A stretch of 64,000 bases of DNA from the NCBI RefSeq assembly GCF_003323745.1, contig NZ_QOIL01000016.1:124001-188000 (forward strand). The letters run 5' to 3'. This stretch comes from Sphaerisporangium album. Lineage in GTDB: Bacteria > Actinomycetota > Actinomycetes > Streptosporangiales > Streptosporangiaceae. Below, piece after piece: positions 47,233-55,327 of the stretch. A program made the translations under genes and the position numbers. Within the stretch, counting starts at the first letter, position 1. Every line of letters begins with the position of its first letter. The notes under the pieces were generated by a model. That model was not told the origin of the DNA. It saw nothing but the letters and a program-made list of their open reading frames with translations, and ran no database searches.

Positions 47233-48789
47233 ATGCGCCGCCGAGGACTGCTCGCTCTCGTGGTGGTCTGCACGGCCATCCTCATCGCCGCCGTGACGGC
47301 CGTCGTCGCGGACGCCCGCAGGGTGACGGGCAGCCCCGAGCAGACCGGCCGGGCCTACCTGGACGCCTGGGCCGGGGAGAACCAGACCGAGATGCGCGAC
47401 CTGGTCGCGTCCCCGCCGGCGGAGTTCCTGGACCTGCACCGGCGGCTCAGCTCCGACCTGCAGATCCTCTCGATCAAGCTCACGGCCGGCGCCGTCGTAC
47501 GCCGCGGCGAGGAGGCCGCCGACATGGCCTTCGACGGGGTGCGCCAGATCGGAGAGCTGGGCCAGTGGAGGTTCTCCTCGGTGCTGCACCTGGCGGTCCG
47601 GGACGGCACGTGGAAGGTCGTCTGGACGCCCGCGACGCTCATGCCGGGCGTCGGCGCCGACGAGAGGCTCCGGCTGGCGGAGATCTCCGTTCCGGGCACC
47701 GAGCTGCTGACCCGGCAGGGCAAGCCCCTGCCGCACGACAGCGGCGCCGACGCCTACTTCAAGGAGCTGGCCGGCAAGATCGACGACCTCGAGAAGGACC
47801 CGGCGCGGGGGTGGGCGGTCGAGGCGGTCTCGGCGAAGACGGGCGCGACCAGGCGGCTCATCGTGTTCCGCCATGCCATGGACCGCACGTTCAGGACCAC
47901 CCTCGACTGGTGGACGCAGGCCGCCGCGGCGCGGGCGCTGGACGGGGCCGGCGCGCCGGCCGCGATCGTCGCGCTCAGGCCCTCCACGGGGGAGGTGCTG
48001 GCCGTGGCCGACCGCCTGCCGGAGCGGGGCGCGTTCTCCAAGCCGTACCCGCCGGGGTCGAGCTTCGAGATCATCACGGCCGCCGCGCTGCTGCGGGACC
48101 GGCTCACCCCGGGCACGCCGGCGGGCTGCCCGGCGCACTACACCGTCCCCAAGGGCAGGACCTTCGACAACGCCGAGGCCCAGGACCACGGGACCGTGAC
48201 GTTCCGGCGGGCGTTCGCGCTCTCGTGCGACACGACGTTCACCCGCCTCGCGGTCGAGCGGCTCAAGGACGGCGGCCTGCGGCGCGAGGCGGCGGGCTTC
48301 GGGTTCGGCGGGGAGCTGAGGTCGGGCCTCGGCGGCGTGTGCGGCTCCATACGCCCGGCGAGGAACGCCGACGAGCTCGCCGCGGACGCCGTCGGCCGGA
48401 ACTCCGTGGAGGCGACCCCGTTGTGCATGGCGTCGGTCGCGGCGGCGGTCCAGAACGGCACCTGGCGGCCGCCGAGGCTGATGTCGGAGCGCGCGGTCGC
48501 CCGCCTGGAGGCCGGCGGCCGCCCGAAGCCGAGGAAGCTGCCCGCCCCGGTGGCCGCCTCGCTGCGGAGCATGATGTCGGCGGTCGTGACCGGCGGGACG
48601 GCCGCGCCGGCCGGGCTGCCCCCGGGGACGGCGGGGAAGACCGGAACGGCGCAGGCCGCGCCGGGCGACGACCACGCCTGGTTCGTCGGCTACCGGGGTG
48701 ATCTGGCGTTCGCGGTGTTCGTCGAGCACGGCGGCTCGGACGCGCGGGCCGCCGCCGCGGTCGCGGCGCGCTTCCTCGGCTCCCTCTGA
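47233..48789 (+). CDS. Class B penicillin-binding-protein-like protein with degenerate active site
   Basis: The 518-residue protein has one N-terminal membrane helix (about residues 5-27), an NTF2-like MecA_N-type domain (about 33-130), and a transpeptidase fold to the C-terminus. Of the three penicillin-binding motifs, KTGT is intact (Lys469, KTGTAQ). However, the SxxK position reads SSFE (residues 276-279; family PGSTFKI), replacing the essential Lys by Glu, and the SxN motif reads SCD (331-333) where SCN is usual. The protein should therefore be unable to acylate normally and may be a structural or regulatory relative. Single base changes could restore both motifs, so sequencing error is possible. 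ATG 47233 follows TGGGAG. Confidence 0.87.
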   Translation: MRRRGLLALVVVCTAILIAAVTAVVADARRVTGSPEQTGRAYLDAWAGENQTEMRDLVASPPAEFLDLHRRLSSDLQILSIKLTAGAVVRRGEEAADMAFDGVRQIGELGQWRFSSVLHLAVRDGTWKVVWTPATLMPGVGADERLRLAEISVPGTELLTRQGKPLPHDSGADAYFKELAGKIDDLEKDPARGWAVEAVSAKTGATRRLIVFRHAMDRTFRTTLDWWTQAAAARALDGAGAPAAIVALRPSTGEVLAVADRLPERGAFSKPYPPGSSFEIITAAALLRDRLTPGTPAGCPAHYTVPKGRTFDNAEAQDHGTVTFRRAFALSCDTTFTRLAVERLKDGGLRREAAGFGFGGELRSGLGGVCGSIRPARNADELAADAVGRNSVEATPLCMASVAAAVQNGTWRPPRLMSERAVARLEAGGRPKPRKLPAPVAASLRSMMSAVVTGGTAAPAGLPPGTAGKTGTAQAAPGDDHAWFVGYRGDLAFAVFVEHGGSDARAAAAVAARFLGSL

Positions 48790-48896
48790 GGGCCCGTCCG
48801 GGGACGTACGGCACCCCTGAAGCCCCTCAAATACACCACAAGCGCCTCAATGGCATCCGAAAGCCCCAGGAGCCTCGTACCGGGCCGGAAGGGCGC

Positions 48897-50102
48897 TCAG
48901 GCGGTCACGGGCTCGCGGGCGAGGCGGCGTACGGCCAGCTCGGCGTACAGGGCCGCGCCGTCGGCGAGGACGGCGTCGTCGAAGGACGCCTCCGAGGAGT
49001 GGTTGTAGGCGGCGACAGCCGGGTCGACCCCCGTAGGGCACGCGCCCATGGCGACGAACGCGGACGGAACCTCGTCGCAGACGAACGCGAAGTCCTCGGC
49101 GCCGGTGAACGGCTGCGGGGCCCTGATGTACCGGTGCTCGTCGAACACCTCGCGCACGGTCGCGCCCACGAAGTCGGCCTCGGAGGCGTCGTTCACGGTG
49201 ACCGGATAGCTGATGTCGTAGCGGGCGTCCACGGTGAGGCCGTGCGCGGCGGCGATGCCGTGCAGCAGGGTGAGGATGCGCTCCTGGATGCGGGTGTGCG
49301 TCGCGGTGGAGAACGACCGCACGGTGGCCTCGAACCGGGCCTCGTCGGGGATGACGTTGTCGGTGGTCCCCGCGTGGAAGCTGCCCACGGTGACGACCAC
49401 CGGGTCGAAGACGTCGAACGCCCGCGTGACCATGGTCTGCAGCGCGGTGACCATCTCGCAGGCCGCCGGGATCGGGTCGCTGGCGCGGTGCGGGGTCGAG
49501 CCGTGCCCGCCCGCGCCGCGGACGGTGACGAGGAGCCGGTCCGCCGCCGCCATGATGGGGCCGCCACGGCTGACGAACACGCCCTGCGGGAGCACCGAGC
49601 TGATGACGTGCAGTGCGTAGGCGGCGACGGGACGCGCGCCCGCGGCGTCCAGCACGCCCTCGTCGATCATGATCTTCGCCCCGCCCGACCCCTCCTCGCC
49701 CGGCTGGAACATGAAGACGACGTTCCCGGCGAGCCGGTCGCGCCGGGCGGCGAGCAGGTGGGCCGCCCCGGCGAGCATGGTGGTGTGCAGGTCGTGCCCG
49801 CAGGCGTGCATGCGGCCGGGCAGCTCGGAGACGACGGAGGCGCCGCTGCGCTCGGTCACCGGCAGGGCGTCCATGTCGCCGCGGAGCAGGACGGTGGGCC
49901 CGGGACGCGCGCCGCGCAGCACGGCGGTGACCGAGCTGAGGCCCTTGCCCGTCGACACCGTGAGCGGCAGCCCGGACAGCGCGGCGAGGACCTTCTCCTG
50001 CGTCCTCGGCAGGTCGAGGCCGAGCTCGGGCTCGCGGTGCAGCGCGTGGCGCAGCCGGACGAGCTCGCCGCTGATGTCGTTGGCGTCCTCGCGTAGTGAC
50101 AC
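48897..50102 (-). CDS. M20-family amidohydrolase (aminoacylase/hippurate hydrolase-like)
   Basis: The preferred start is GTG 50102, with GGAGGAG 6 nt upstream, giving 401 residues; ATG 50135 would add 11. The enzyme shows the two-zinc M20 pattern: LRGDMDALPV, HACGHDLHTTM, FMFQPGEEGSGG (catalytic Glu), a dimerisation domain near GGHGSTPHRASDPI, and NHSSEASFDD at the end. The family hydrolyses N-acyl amino acids or similar amides. The length is standard. The substrate remains open. Confidence 0.93.
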   Translation of the reverse strand: MSLREDANDISGELVRLRHALHREPELGLDLPRTQEKVLAALSGLPLTVSTGKGLSSVTAVLRGARPGPTVLLRGDMDALPVTERSGASVVSELPGRMHACGHDLHTTMLAGAAHLLAARRDRLAGNVVFMFQPGEEGSGGAKIMIDEGVLDAAGARPVAAYALHVISSVLPQGVFVSRGGPIMAAADRLLVTVRGAGGHGSTPHRASDPIPAACEMVTALQTMVTRAFDVFDPVVVTVGSFHAGTTDNVIPDEARFEATVRSFSTATHTRIQERILTLLHGIAAAHGLTVDARYDISYPVTVNDASEADFVGATVREVFDEHRYIRAPQPFTGAEDFAFVCDEVPSAFVAMGACPTGVDPAVAAYNHSSEASFDDAVLADGAALYAELAVRRLAREPVTA

Positions 50103-50287
50103 CGGCGTCTCCTCCTCGGCCCTTGTCACAGACATGTCCCCGCATCGTCCGCGCGTTCAAACGATATTGCCTGACTTGACGCCTGGTGGACAGCTTTTGG
50201 CCGTGCCTTGGTCTGCTGTCGTGACCTTTCAGGATAGGACGGAAACGTGGTGATGGAGGCAGACATATTTAGACATTGGAGGACGAC

Positions 50288-50881
50288 ATGCGCGATGTCA
50301 GTGGCCAGGCGGCCCCCGGACTCACGGGCCGCGACTGGTGGGTGCTCGCGGTGCGCGGGGCCTGCGCGATCGTATTCGGCATCCTGGCCATCATCTGGCC
50401 CCTCATCACGCTCCTCACGCTGGTGATCCTCTTCGGCATCTTCGCGATCGTGAGCGGGATCTTCACGCTCATCGGCGCCTTCCGCGGCGACCACCCCCGG
50501 CAGTCCAAGCTCTGGATGATCGTCTCCGGTGTCCTCGGCATCATCGCGGGCGTCATCGCCTGGGTCTGGCCGGGCATCACGGCGTTCGCGCTGCTCATGC
50601 TGATCGCGGCCTACGCGGTCGTCATCGGCGTCTCCGAGATCGTCGCGGCGGTGCGGCGGCGCGCGTCGGGCGAGACCGAATGGATGTGGCTGGTCAGCGG
50701 CGTGCTGGCGGTCATCTTCGGAATCCTGCTCTTCATCTGGCCCGCCCCGGGCGCGCTGGCCCTGACCTGGCTCATCGGCGTCTTCGCGATCGTGTACGGC
50801 GTCTCGCTGCTGGTGCTGGCCTACCGGGTCCACGACATCGGCCACCGAGGGACCGCGGGCACGGCCGCCCACGCCATGTAG
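50288..50881 (+). CDS. HdeD-like (DUF308) membrane protein
   Basis: The 197-residue polytopic protein has about six hydrophobic helices, each about 20 residues, with the repeated pattern VxFGILAIIWP / SGVLGIIAGVIAWVWPG / SGVLAVIFGILLFIWPAPG typical of DUF308/HdeD. ATG 50288 follows TTGGAGG; an upstream TTG at 50276 overlaps that site and is unlikely. HdeD is an acid-stress membrane protein in enterobacteria; the actinobacterial homologues are uncharacterised. Confidence 0.9.
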   Translation: MRDVSGQAAPGLTGRDWWVLAVRGACAIVFGILAIIWPLITLLTLVILFGIFAIVSGIFTLIGAFRGDHPRQSKLWMIVSGVLGIIAGVIAWVWPGITAFALLMLIAAYAVVIGVSEIVAAVRRRASGETEWMWLVSGVLAVIFGILLFIWPAPGALALTWLIGVFAIVYGVSLLVLAYRVHDIGHRGTAGTAAHAM

Positions 50882-50964
50882 GACGGCTCACGTACGGCTC
50901 AAAGGACGGCTCGAAAGGACGGCTCAGGGGCGAAGAACTTTCGACGCGGGGCGCAATGGCCGGA

Positions 50965-51001
50965 AACTATTCACATAATCACAGACTGGCGGGGAATAGT
51001 T
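50965..51001. promoter_or_regulatory. Inverted repeat in the lat upstream region
   Basis: AACTATTC (50965-50972) and GAATAGTT (50994-51001) are perfect inverted repeats separated by 21 bp. They end 33 nt before the transaminase start and are AT-rich relative to surroundings. Operator or leader structure; regulator unknown. Confidence 0.4.
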
Positions 51002-51034
51002 CTGGCAAGACCTTCCATCGACCCAGGAGGGCCC

Positions 51035-52333
51035 ATGAGCGTCCTCGATCGTCTCGCGCGGCACCTGCTCGTGGACGGCTACCGGCTGGAGCTGGATCTC
51101 GAGCGCAGCGGCGGGTCCTGGATCGTCGACGCGGCCACCGGCCGGCGCTATCTCGACTTCTACACGTTCTTCGCCTCGGCCCCGCTCGGGGTGAACCCGT
51201 TCGACGACGACCCCGAGTTCGTGTCCCTGCTCGGCAGGATCGCCGCCAACAAACCGGCGAACTCCGACCTCTACAGCGTCCACCTCGCCGACTTCGCCGA
51301 GACCTTCGCCCGCGTGCTCGGCGACCCGGAGCTGCCTCACCTGTTCTTCGTCGAGGGCGGGGCGCTGGCGGTGGAGAACGCCCTCAAGTGCGCCTTCGAC
51401 TGGAAGAGCCGCCACAACGAGGCGCGCGGCCGCCCGCGCGAGCTCGGCACCAAGGTGCTGCACCTCACCCGGGCCTTCCACGGCCGCAGCGGATACACCC
51501 TGTCGCTGACCAACACCGAGCCGGTCAAGACCGAGCGCTTCCCGGTCTTCGACTGGCCGAGGATCGACGTGCCCGCGATCCACTTCGGGGACGTCGAGGC
51601 GGCCGAGCGCCGGGCGCTGGCCCAGGCGCGGGACGCCTTCGCCGCCCATCCGCACGACATCGCCTGCTTCATCGCCGAGCCGATCCAGGGCGAGGGCGGC
51701 GACAATCACATGCGCGCGGAGTTCCTCCAGGCCATGCAGGCCCTGTGCCACGAGAACGACGCGCTGTTCGTCCTGGACGAGGTGCAGACCGGCGCCGGGC
51801 TCACCGGCACGCCGTGGGCCTACCAGCAGCTCGGCCTCGCCCCGGACATCGTGGCGTTCGCCAAGAAGGTGCAGGTCGGGGGCATCATGGCCGGCCGCAG
51901 GGTGGACGAGGTCGAGGGCAACGTCTTCCAGGTGAGCGGACGGATCAACTCGACCTGGGGCGGCGGCCTCGCCGACATGGTGCGCTCGCGCCGCATGCTG
52001 GAGATCGTCGAGCGGGACGGCCTGATCCCGCGCGCCGCGAAGCTGGGCGAGCGCCTGCTGGACGGCCTGCGGAAGCTGGAGGCGGGCTTCCCCGAGCTCG
52101 TGCGCAACGCCCGGGGCAGGGGTCTCATGTGCGCGTTCGACGTCTCCTCCGGCCGGGACCGCCTGGTCGCCTCGATGCGCGACGACGAGGGGGTGCTCCT
52201 CCTGCCCTGCGGTGAGCGGTCGGTACGGCTGCGTCCCGCGCTCTCGGTGAGCATGGAGGAGATCGAGCACGGCCTTGCGGCGCTCGGGCGCGCGCTCAAG
52301 GCCGCCCGCGACGCCATGACGGTGCCCGCCTGA
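51035..52333 (+). CDS. lat: L-lysine 6-transaminase
   Basis: The 432-residue fold-type I PLP aminotransferase shows LDFYTFFASAPLGVNP, HLFFVEGGALAVENALKCAFDWK, AFHGRSGYTLSLTNTEP, FIAEPIQGEGGDNH and FVLDEVQTGAG. The PLP-lysine motif is AFAKKVQVGG (Lys277 or Lys278), a spelling diagnostic of Lat. It converts L-lysine to alpha-aminoadipate semialdehyde, which cyclises to piperideine-6-carboxylate. In beta-lactam producers this feeds cephamycin, but no such genes are visible here, so lysine catabolism or stress metabolism is more likely. ATG 51035 follows GGAGG. Confidence 0.94.
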   Translation: MSVLDRLARHLLVDGYRLELDLERSGGSWIVDAATGRRYLDFYTFFASAPLGVNPFDDDPEFVSLLGRIAANKPANSDLYSVHLADFAETFARVLGDPELPHLFFVEGGALAVENALKCAFDWKSRHNEARGRPRELGTKVLHLTRAFHGRSGYTLSLTNTEPVKTERFPVFDWPRIDVPAIHFGDVEAAERRALAQARDAFAAHPHDIACFIAEPIQGEGGDNHMRAEFLQAMQALCHENDALFVLDEVQTGAGLTGTPWAYQQLGLAPDIVAFAKKVQVGGIMAGRRVDEVEGNVFQVSGRINSTWGGGLADMVRSRRMLEIVERDGLIPRAAKLGERLLDGLRKLEAGFPELVRNARGRGLMCAFDVSSGRDRLVASMRDDEGVLLLPCGERSVRLRPALSVSMEEIEHGLAALGRALKAARDAMTVPA

Positions 52334-52352
52334 GCGGCCCGTCTGAAGGCCA

Positions 52353-52371
52353 GGGCCCTTCCCGAGGGCCC
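52353..52371. terminator. Hairpin between convergent genes
   Basis: GGGCCCT (52353-52359) pairs with AGGGCCC (52365-52371) around TCCCG. It lies 20 nt past the lat stop and 59 nt before the end of the convergent LuxR-type gene, as for a bidirectional terminator. Confidence 0.6.
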
Positions 52372-52429
52372 GGCCGTACCCCCCGTCATCCGCCCGGACG
52401 CCCCCTGACGTCCTCGCGGGCGCGGGAGG

Positions 52430-52672
52430 TCAGCCGCGCGGCCGACCCGCCGTGAGCCCTTGCCACAGGCCGATGGCGGTCACCCGGGAGTCGGCGCCGA
52501 GCTTGGAGTAGATGCGGTTGACGTGGTTCTTGACGGTCTTCTCGCTCAGGAAGAGCCGTTGGGCGATCTCTCCGTTCGAATGTCCGGTCGCGATCAGCTC
52601 CATCACCTCGGCCTCGCGTTTACTCAACCCGGTGTGCGCGTGCTCGTTGTACGTGGCGTCATCGACACTCAT
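52430..52672 (-). CDS. Stand-alone LuxR-type helix-turn-helix protein
   Basis: The 80-residue protein starts at ATG 52672 (GGAGG 4 nt upstream) and consists of an N-terminal acidic stretch and a LuxR/FixJ DNA-binding domain (about residues 15-75: [51 protein letters not shown]). There is no receiver domain. Single-domain LuxR proteins in actinomycetes often act in development or secondary metabolism. A longer in-frame start at 52696 is possible. Target unknown. Confidence 0.88.
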   Translation of the reverse strand: MSVDDATYNEHAHTGLSKREAEVMELIATGHSNGEIAQRLFLSEKTVKNHVNRIYSKLGADSRVTAIGLWQGLTAGRPRG

Positions 52673-52869
52673 CCGGCCTCCGGTGGCGCGAATCATTGTC
52701 AGATCGCCGAGCCCCCCGCGCTGACGGCGTAGCGGTTCTGTGCGAGCATAGCCCGCCGTCCCATTCTTTGGGGTCCATGCTGCCGGAGAAAGGCTACTTT
52801 CCCCGGTAGGGGTGGGGTTGTCCGGTAAAAAGCGCGATGGCCGGTCCGTCGGGACCGGCCATCGACCGC

Positions 52870-52946
52870 TGGGGTGAGTGATGGGACTTGAACCCACGAC
52901 ATCCAGGACCACAACCTGGCGCTCTGCCAACTGAGCTACACCCACC
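52870..52946 (-). tRNA. tRNA-His (anticodon GTG)
   Basis: The reverse strand folds into a complete cloverleaf. The acceptor arm includes the extra G-1 opposite C73 that identifies histidine tRNA. The anticodon loop TTGTGGT has anticodon GTG, the T-loop is GGTTCAAGTCC, and the CCA end is encoded. It lies between the LuxR-type gene and orn, the usual neighbourhood of orn in actinomycetes. No integrase flanks it. Confidence 0.95.
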
Positions 52947-53016
52947 ATGACCGCTGATCGCGCCGCGGCACAGGAAAAGTGTAGCGGGCTTTGCGGGGTC
53001 CTGGCGCCGCGGCGGG

Positions 53017-53613
53017 TCAAGATCCGGTGATGGCCTCGGCGACTTCTCGTGCGGTGGCGGAATCGGGGCCCGGCTGCGGGACGAAGACCGCCGCGCGGTA
53101 GTACCTCATCTCCTGCACGCTCTCGGTGATGTCGGCCAGCGCGCGGTGGCCGCCCTGCTTGGCGGGGGCGGCGAAGTAGACCCGCGGGTACCAGCGGCGG
53201 ACCAGCTCTTTGACCGAGGAGACGTCGACCATGCGGTAGTGCAGGTAGGCGTCGACGGCGGGCATGTCACGCGCGATGAAGGAGCGGTCGGTGGAGATCG
53301 AGTTGCCGCACAGCGGCGCCTTCTTCGGCTCGGGCACGTGCCGCCGGATGTACTCCAGCACCACGGACTCGGCCTCGGCGAGCGTGACGCCCTCGCCGAG
53401 GGCGGTGAGCAGGCCCGAGGAGGTGTGCATCTGGCGCACGACCTCCGACATCTGCTCCAGGGCCTCCCTCGGCGGCTTGATGATGACGTCCACGCCCTCG
53501 TCGAGCAGGTTCAACTCACCGTCGGTCACGACGCACGCGACCTCGACGAGCGCGTCACGGCCCAGATCGAGCCCGGTCATCTCACAGTCGATCCAGACCA
53601 GCAGGTCACTCAT
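53017..53613 (-). CDS. orn: Oligoribonuclease
   Basis: The 198-residue DEDDh 3'-5' exonuclease has Exo [11 protein letters not shown], Exo [19 protein letters not shown], and Exo [13 protein letters not shown] with the general-base His. It degrades 2-5-nt RNA fragments and linear dinucleotides such as pGpG. The gene is next to tRNA-His, an arrangement common in actinobacteria. It is essential or growth-relevant in many bacteria. Confidence 0.97.
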   Translation of the reverse strand: MSDLLVWIDCEMTGLDLGRDALVEVACVVTDGELNLLDEGVDVIIKPPREALEQMSEVVRQMHTSSGLLTALGEGVTLAEAESVVLEYIRRHVPEPKKAPLCGNSISTDRSFIARDMPAVDAYLHYRMVDVSSVKELVRRWYPRVYFAAPAKQGGHRALADITESVQEMRYYRAAVFVPQPGPDSATAREVAEAITGS

Positions 53614-53634
53614 AATGCTCAGCGTAGTGCCCGG

Positions 53635-55239
53635 TCAGGAGGCTTTGAGAGAGTCCAGTACGCGATCTATCACCTTCGTGTCCAGATTGTCCGGCACCGA
53701 GGCGTACATCAGCGTAGGTCGCGCTTGCGGTCCCTGGTCGATGAGCAGGTAGAACCCCTCCTCCTTGCGGAACTTCCAGCCGCTCTTCTTGGCCACGTCG
53801 GTGAAGTCCATCTCGAACCGCAGCAGCCACGCCTTCTTGCCGCTGATCTCCATCGCCTCGTTCTTGACGATCCTGCGCTTGTGCGGCGGGGAGTAGACGA
53901 TCGGCTCGTAGGCGAGCAGCACCTCGAAGGTCCTGTTGCGCAGGTCGTCGGCCCCCGTGTAGTCGAACGCCTCCGGCAGATGGGCGGACGCCACCTGGCT
54001 CAGCCAGTCATGGCCCTCCTGGCCGTCGTAGTTCTTCTGCGAGATGGCCATGTAGCCGCCCGTCCACTGAGGGAAGCGCGGGTCGGGCGGGCCGGTGCCG
54101 TTGAACACCGACCACTCCGGCACCTCCCAGGGCGCGCCGGGGAACGTGTACGAGACGCCCGTGCGCGGATCGGTGATCCTGCCGTCCTTGACCGGAGGCA
54201 GGACGGCGGGGAAGTCCAGGGAGGACGAGGGGCTCGGCTCCGGGGTGGGACTCTCCAGCGGGGGAGTGATCTGCGGGTCGCTGGGCTCGATCGTCTGGCT
54301 CGGCACCGGGGCCGGGCTGTCGATGGCCGTGGGCGTGCCGTCGCCCCCGCGGACGATGGTGAAGCCGATCACCAGCGCCACGACCAGCAGGATCACCAGA
54401 GCGCCACCGCCGAGCACCCACGGCATCGCGCTCTTCTTGGACGGCGGCGTGCCCCCGAACTCGGGCACCGAGAACTGCGCCGTGTTCCCGGGGTTCCCGG
54501 GGTTCCCGGGCTGCGCGCCGCCCCACTGCTGCGCGGGCGCGCCGTACGGACCGCTCGGCGGCGCCCCCTGCGGGCCCCCCGGAGGCCCGTACGGCCCCGG
54601 GGCGGAGTACGCGCCGCCGCCCGGAGGGGCGAACTGGGCGGTCCCCTGGGGAGCGCCCGGCTGCTGGTAGACGGCCGTCGGCTGGGGGCCCTGCTGCGGT
54701 CCCTGCGGAGGGCCCTGCGGTCCGGGCGGAGGGGCCTGCTGCGACCCCTGCGGGAGGAACTGGGGCCCCGTGCCGGGCTGGGCCGGGTACGGGCCGGTGC
54801 CGGGCTGCCCCTGCGGCGGCGCGCCGGGGCCGGCGCCCTGCTGGGACGCGGCGCCCATCACGGGGTTCGGGCCCGTGCCTCCCTGCGGACCCGTGCCTCC
54901 CTGCGGGCCCGTGCCTCCCTGCGGGCCCGTGCCTCCCTGCGGCGCCGCGCCCTGAGCCGCCACGCCCGGCTGAGGTGCCGTACCCGGTTGAGGTGCCGTA
55001 CCGGACTGAGGTGCCGTGCCCGGCTGAGGGGCGGTGCCGGACTGGGGCGCGCCGCCCGGCTGCGGTGGCGCGCCGCCCGGTGACGCCTGGCCGGGCTGCG
55101 CCCACTGGCCGGTGGTCACGGGCCCGCCAGGGGAACTCTCCAGAGGATGGGTGGCATCGGTCCACTGCGTGCCATCCCACCAACGCAATTGGGGGGTTCC
55201 GTACGGGTCGGGGTACCAGCCGGCGGGGGTCTGCGTCAT
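53635..55239 (-). CDS. DUF2510 membrane protein with Pro/Gln/Gly-rich repeats
   Basis: ATG 55239 opens with the DUF2510 motif AGWYPDPYGTPQLRWWDGTQWT (a WW-like cap of membrane proteins). Residues of about 40-260 are low complexity and rich in Gln, Gly, Pro, with repeats such as GGTGPQ. One membrane helix follows (about 270-295, VLGGGALVILLVVALVIGFT), then a Thr/Pro-rich linker and an extracellular C-terminal domain of about 190 residues with YTFPGAPW near its start. The domain resembles those of actinobacterial Ser/Thr-kinase-linked proteins. It lies downstream of the kinase and kinase-like genes (88-bp gap), so it may be part of that surface signalling unit. Confidence 0.82.
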   Translation of the reverse strand: MTQTPAGWYPDPYGTPQLRWWDGTQWTDATHPLESSPGGPVTTGQWAQPGQASPGGAPPQPGGAPQSGTAPQPGTAPQSGTAPQPGTAPQPGVAAQGAAPQGGTGPQGGTGPQGGTGPQGGTGPNPVMGAASQQGAGPGAPPQGQPGTGPYPAQPGTGPQFLPQGSQQAPPPGPQGPPQGPQQGPQPTAVYQQPGAPQGTAQFAPPGGGAYSAPGPYGPPGGPQGAPPSGPYGAPAQQWGGAQPGNPGNPGNTAQFSVPEFGGTPPSKKSAMPWVLGGGALVILLVVALVIGFTIVRGGDGTPTAIDSPAPVPSQTIEPSDPQITPPLESPTPEPSPSSSLDFPAVLPPVKDGRITDPRTGVSYTFPGAPWEVPEWSVFNGTGPPDPRFPQWTGGYMAISQKNYDGQEGHDWLSQVASAHLPEAFDYTGADDLRNRTFEVLLAYEPIVYSPPHKRRIVKNEAMEISGKKAWLLRFEMDFTDVAKKSGWKFRKEEGFYLLIDQGPQARPTLMYASVPDNLDTKVIDRVLDSLKAS

Positions 55240-55327
55240 GCCCGTCACAATAGTGACATTGCCGTTATCGCGCATTTGCGGGCACAAGGTGGCCGACGGC
55301 GGCTACGGCGGATTGTGATGTGCTAGG

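Noticed and set aside
51035-52333. L-lysine 6-transaminase as a marker of a cephamycin cluster.
   Set aside because: No beta-lactam synthesis genes are present in the window; lat is common outside such clusters.
52870-52946. tRNA-His as a possible integration site for a mobile element.
   Set aside because: No integrase, no repeated tRNA 3' end and no composition break nearby. The flanking orn gene is a standard core-genome neighbour.
54880-54960. Tandem short repeats (GGGCCCGTGCCTCCCTGC type) that resemble a CRISPR or minisatellite.
   Set aside because: They are in-frame GGTGPQ-type codon repeats of the DUF2510 protein, without spacers of CRISPR type.
53146-55083. 645-codon forward frame over orn and the DUF2510 gene.
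   Set aside because: Antisense shadow: low complexity, rich in Arg/Gly, opposite recognisable genes.
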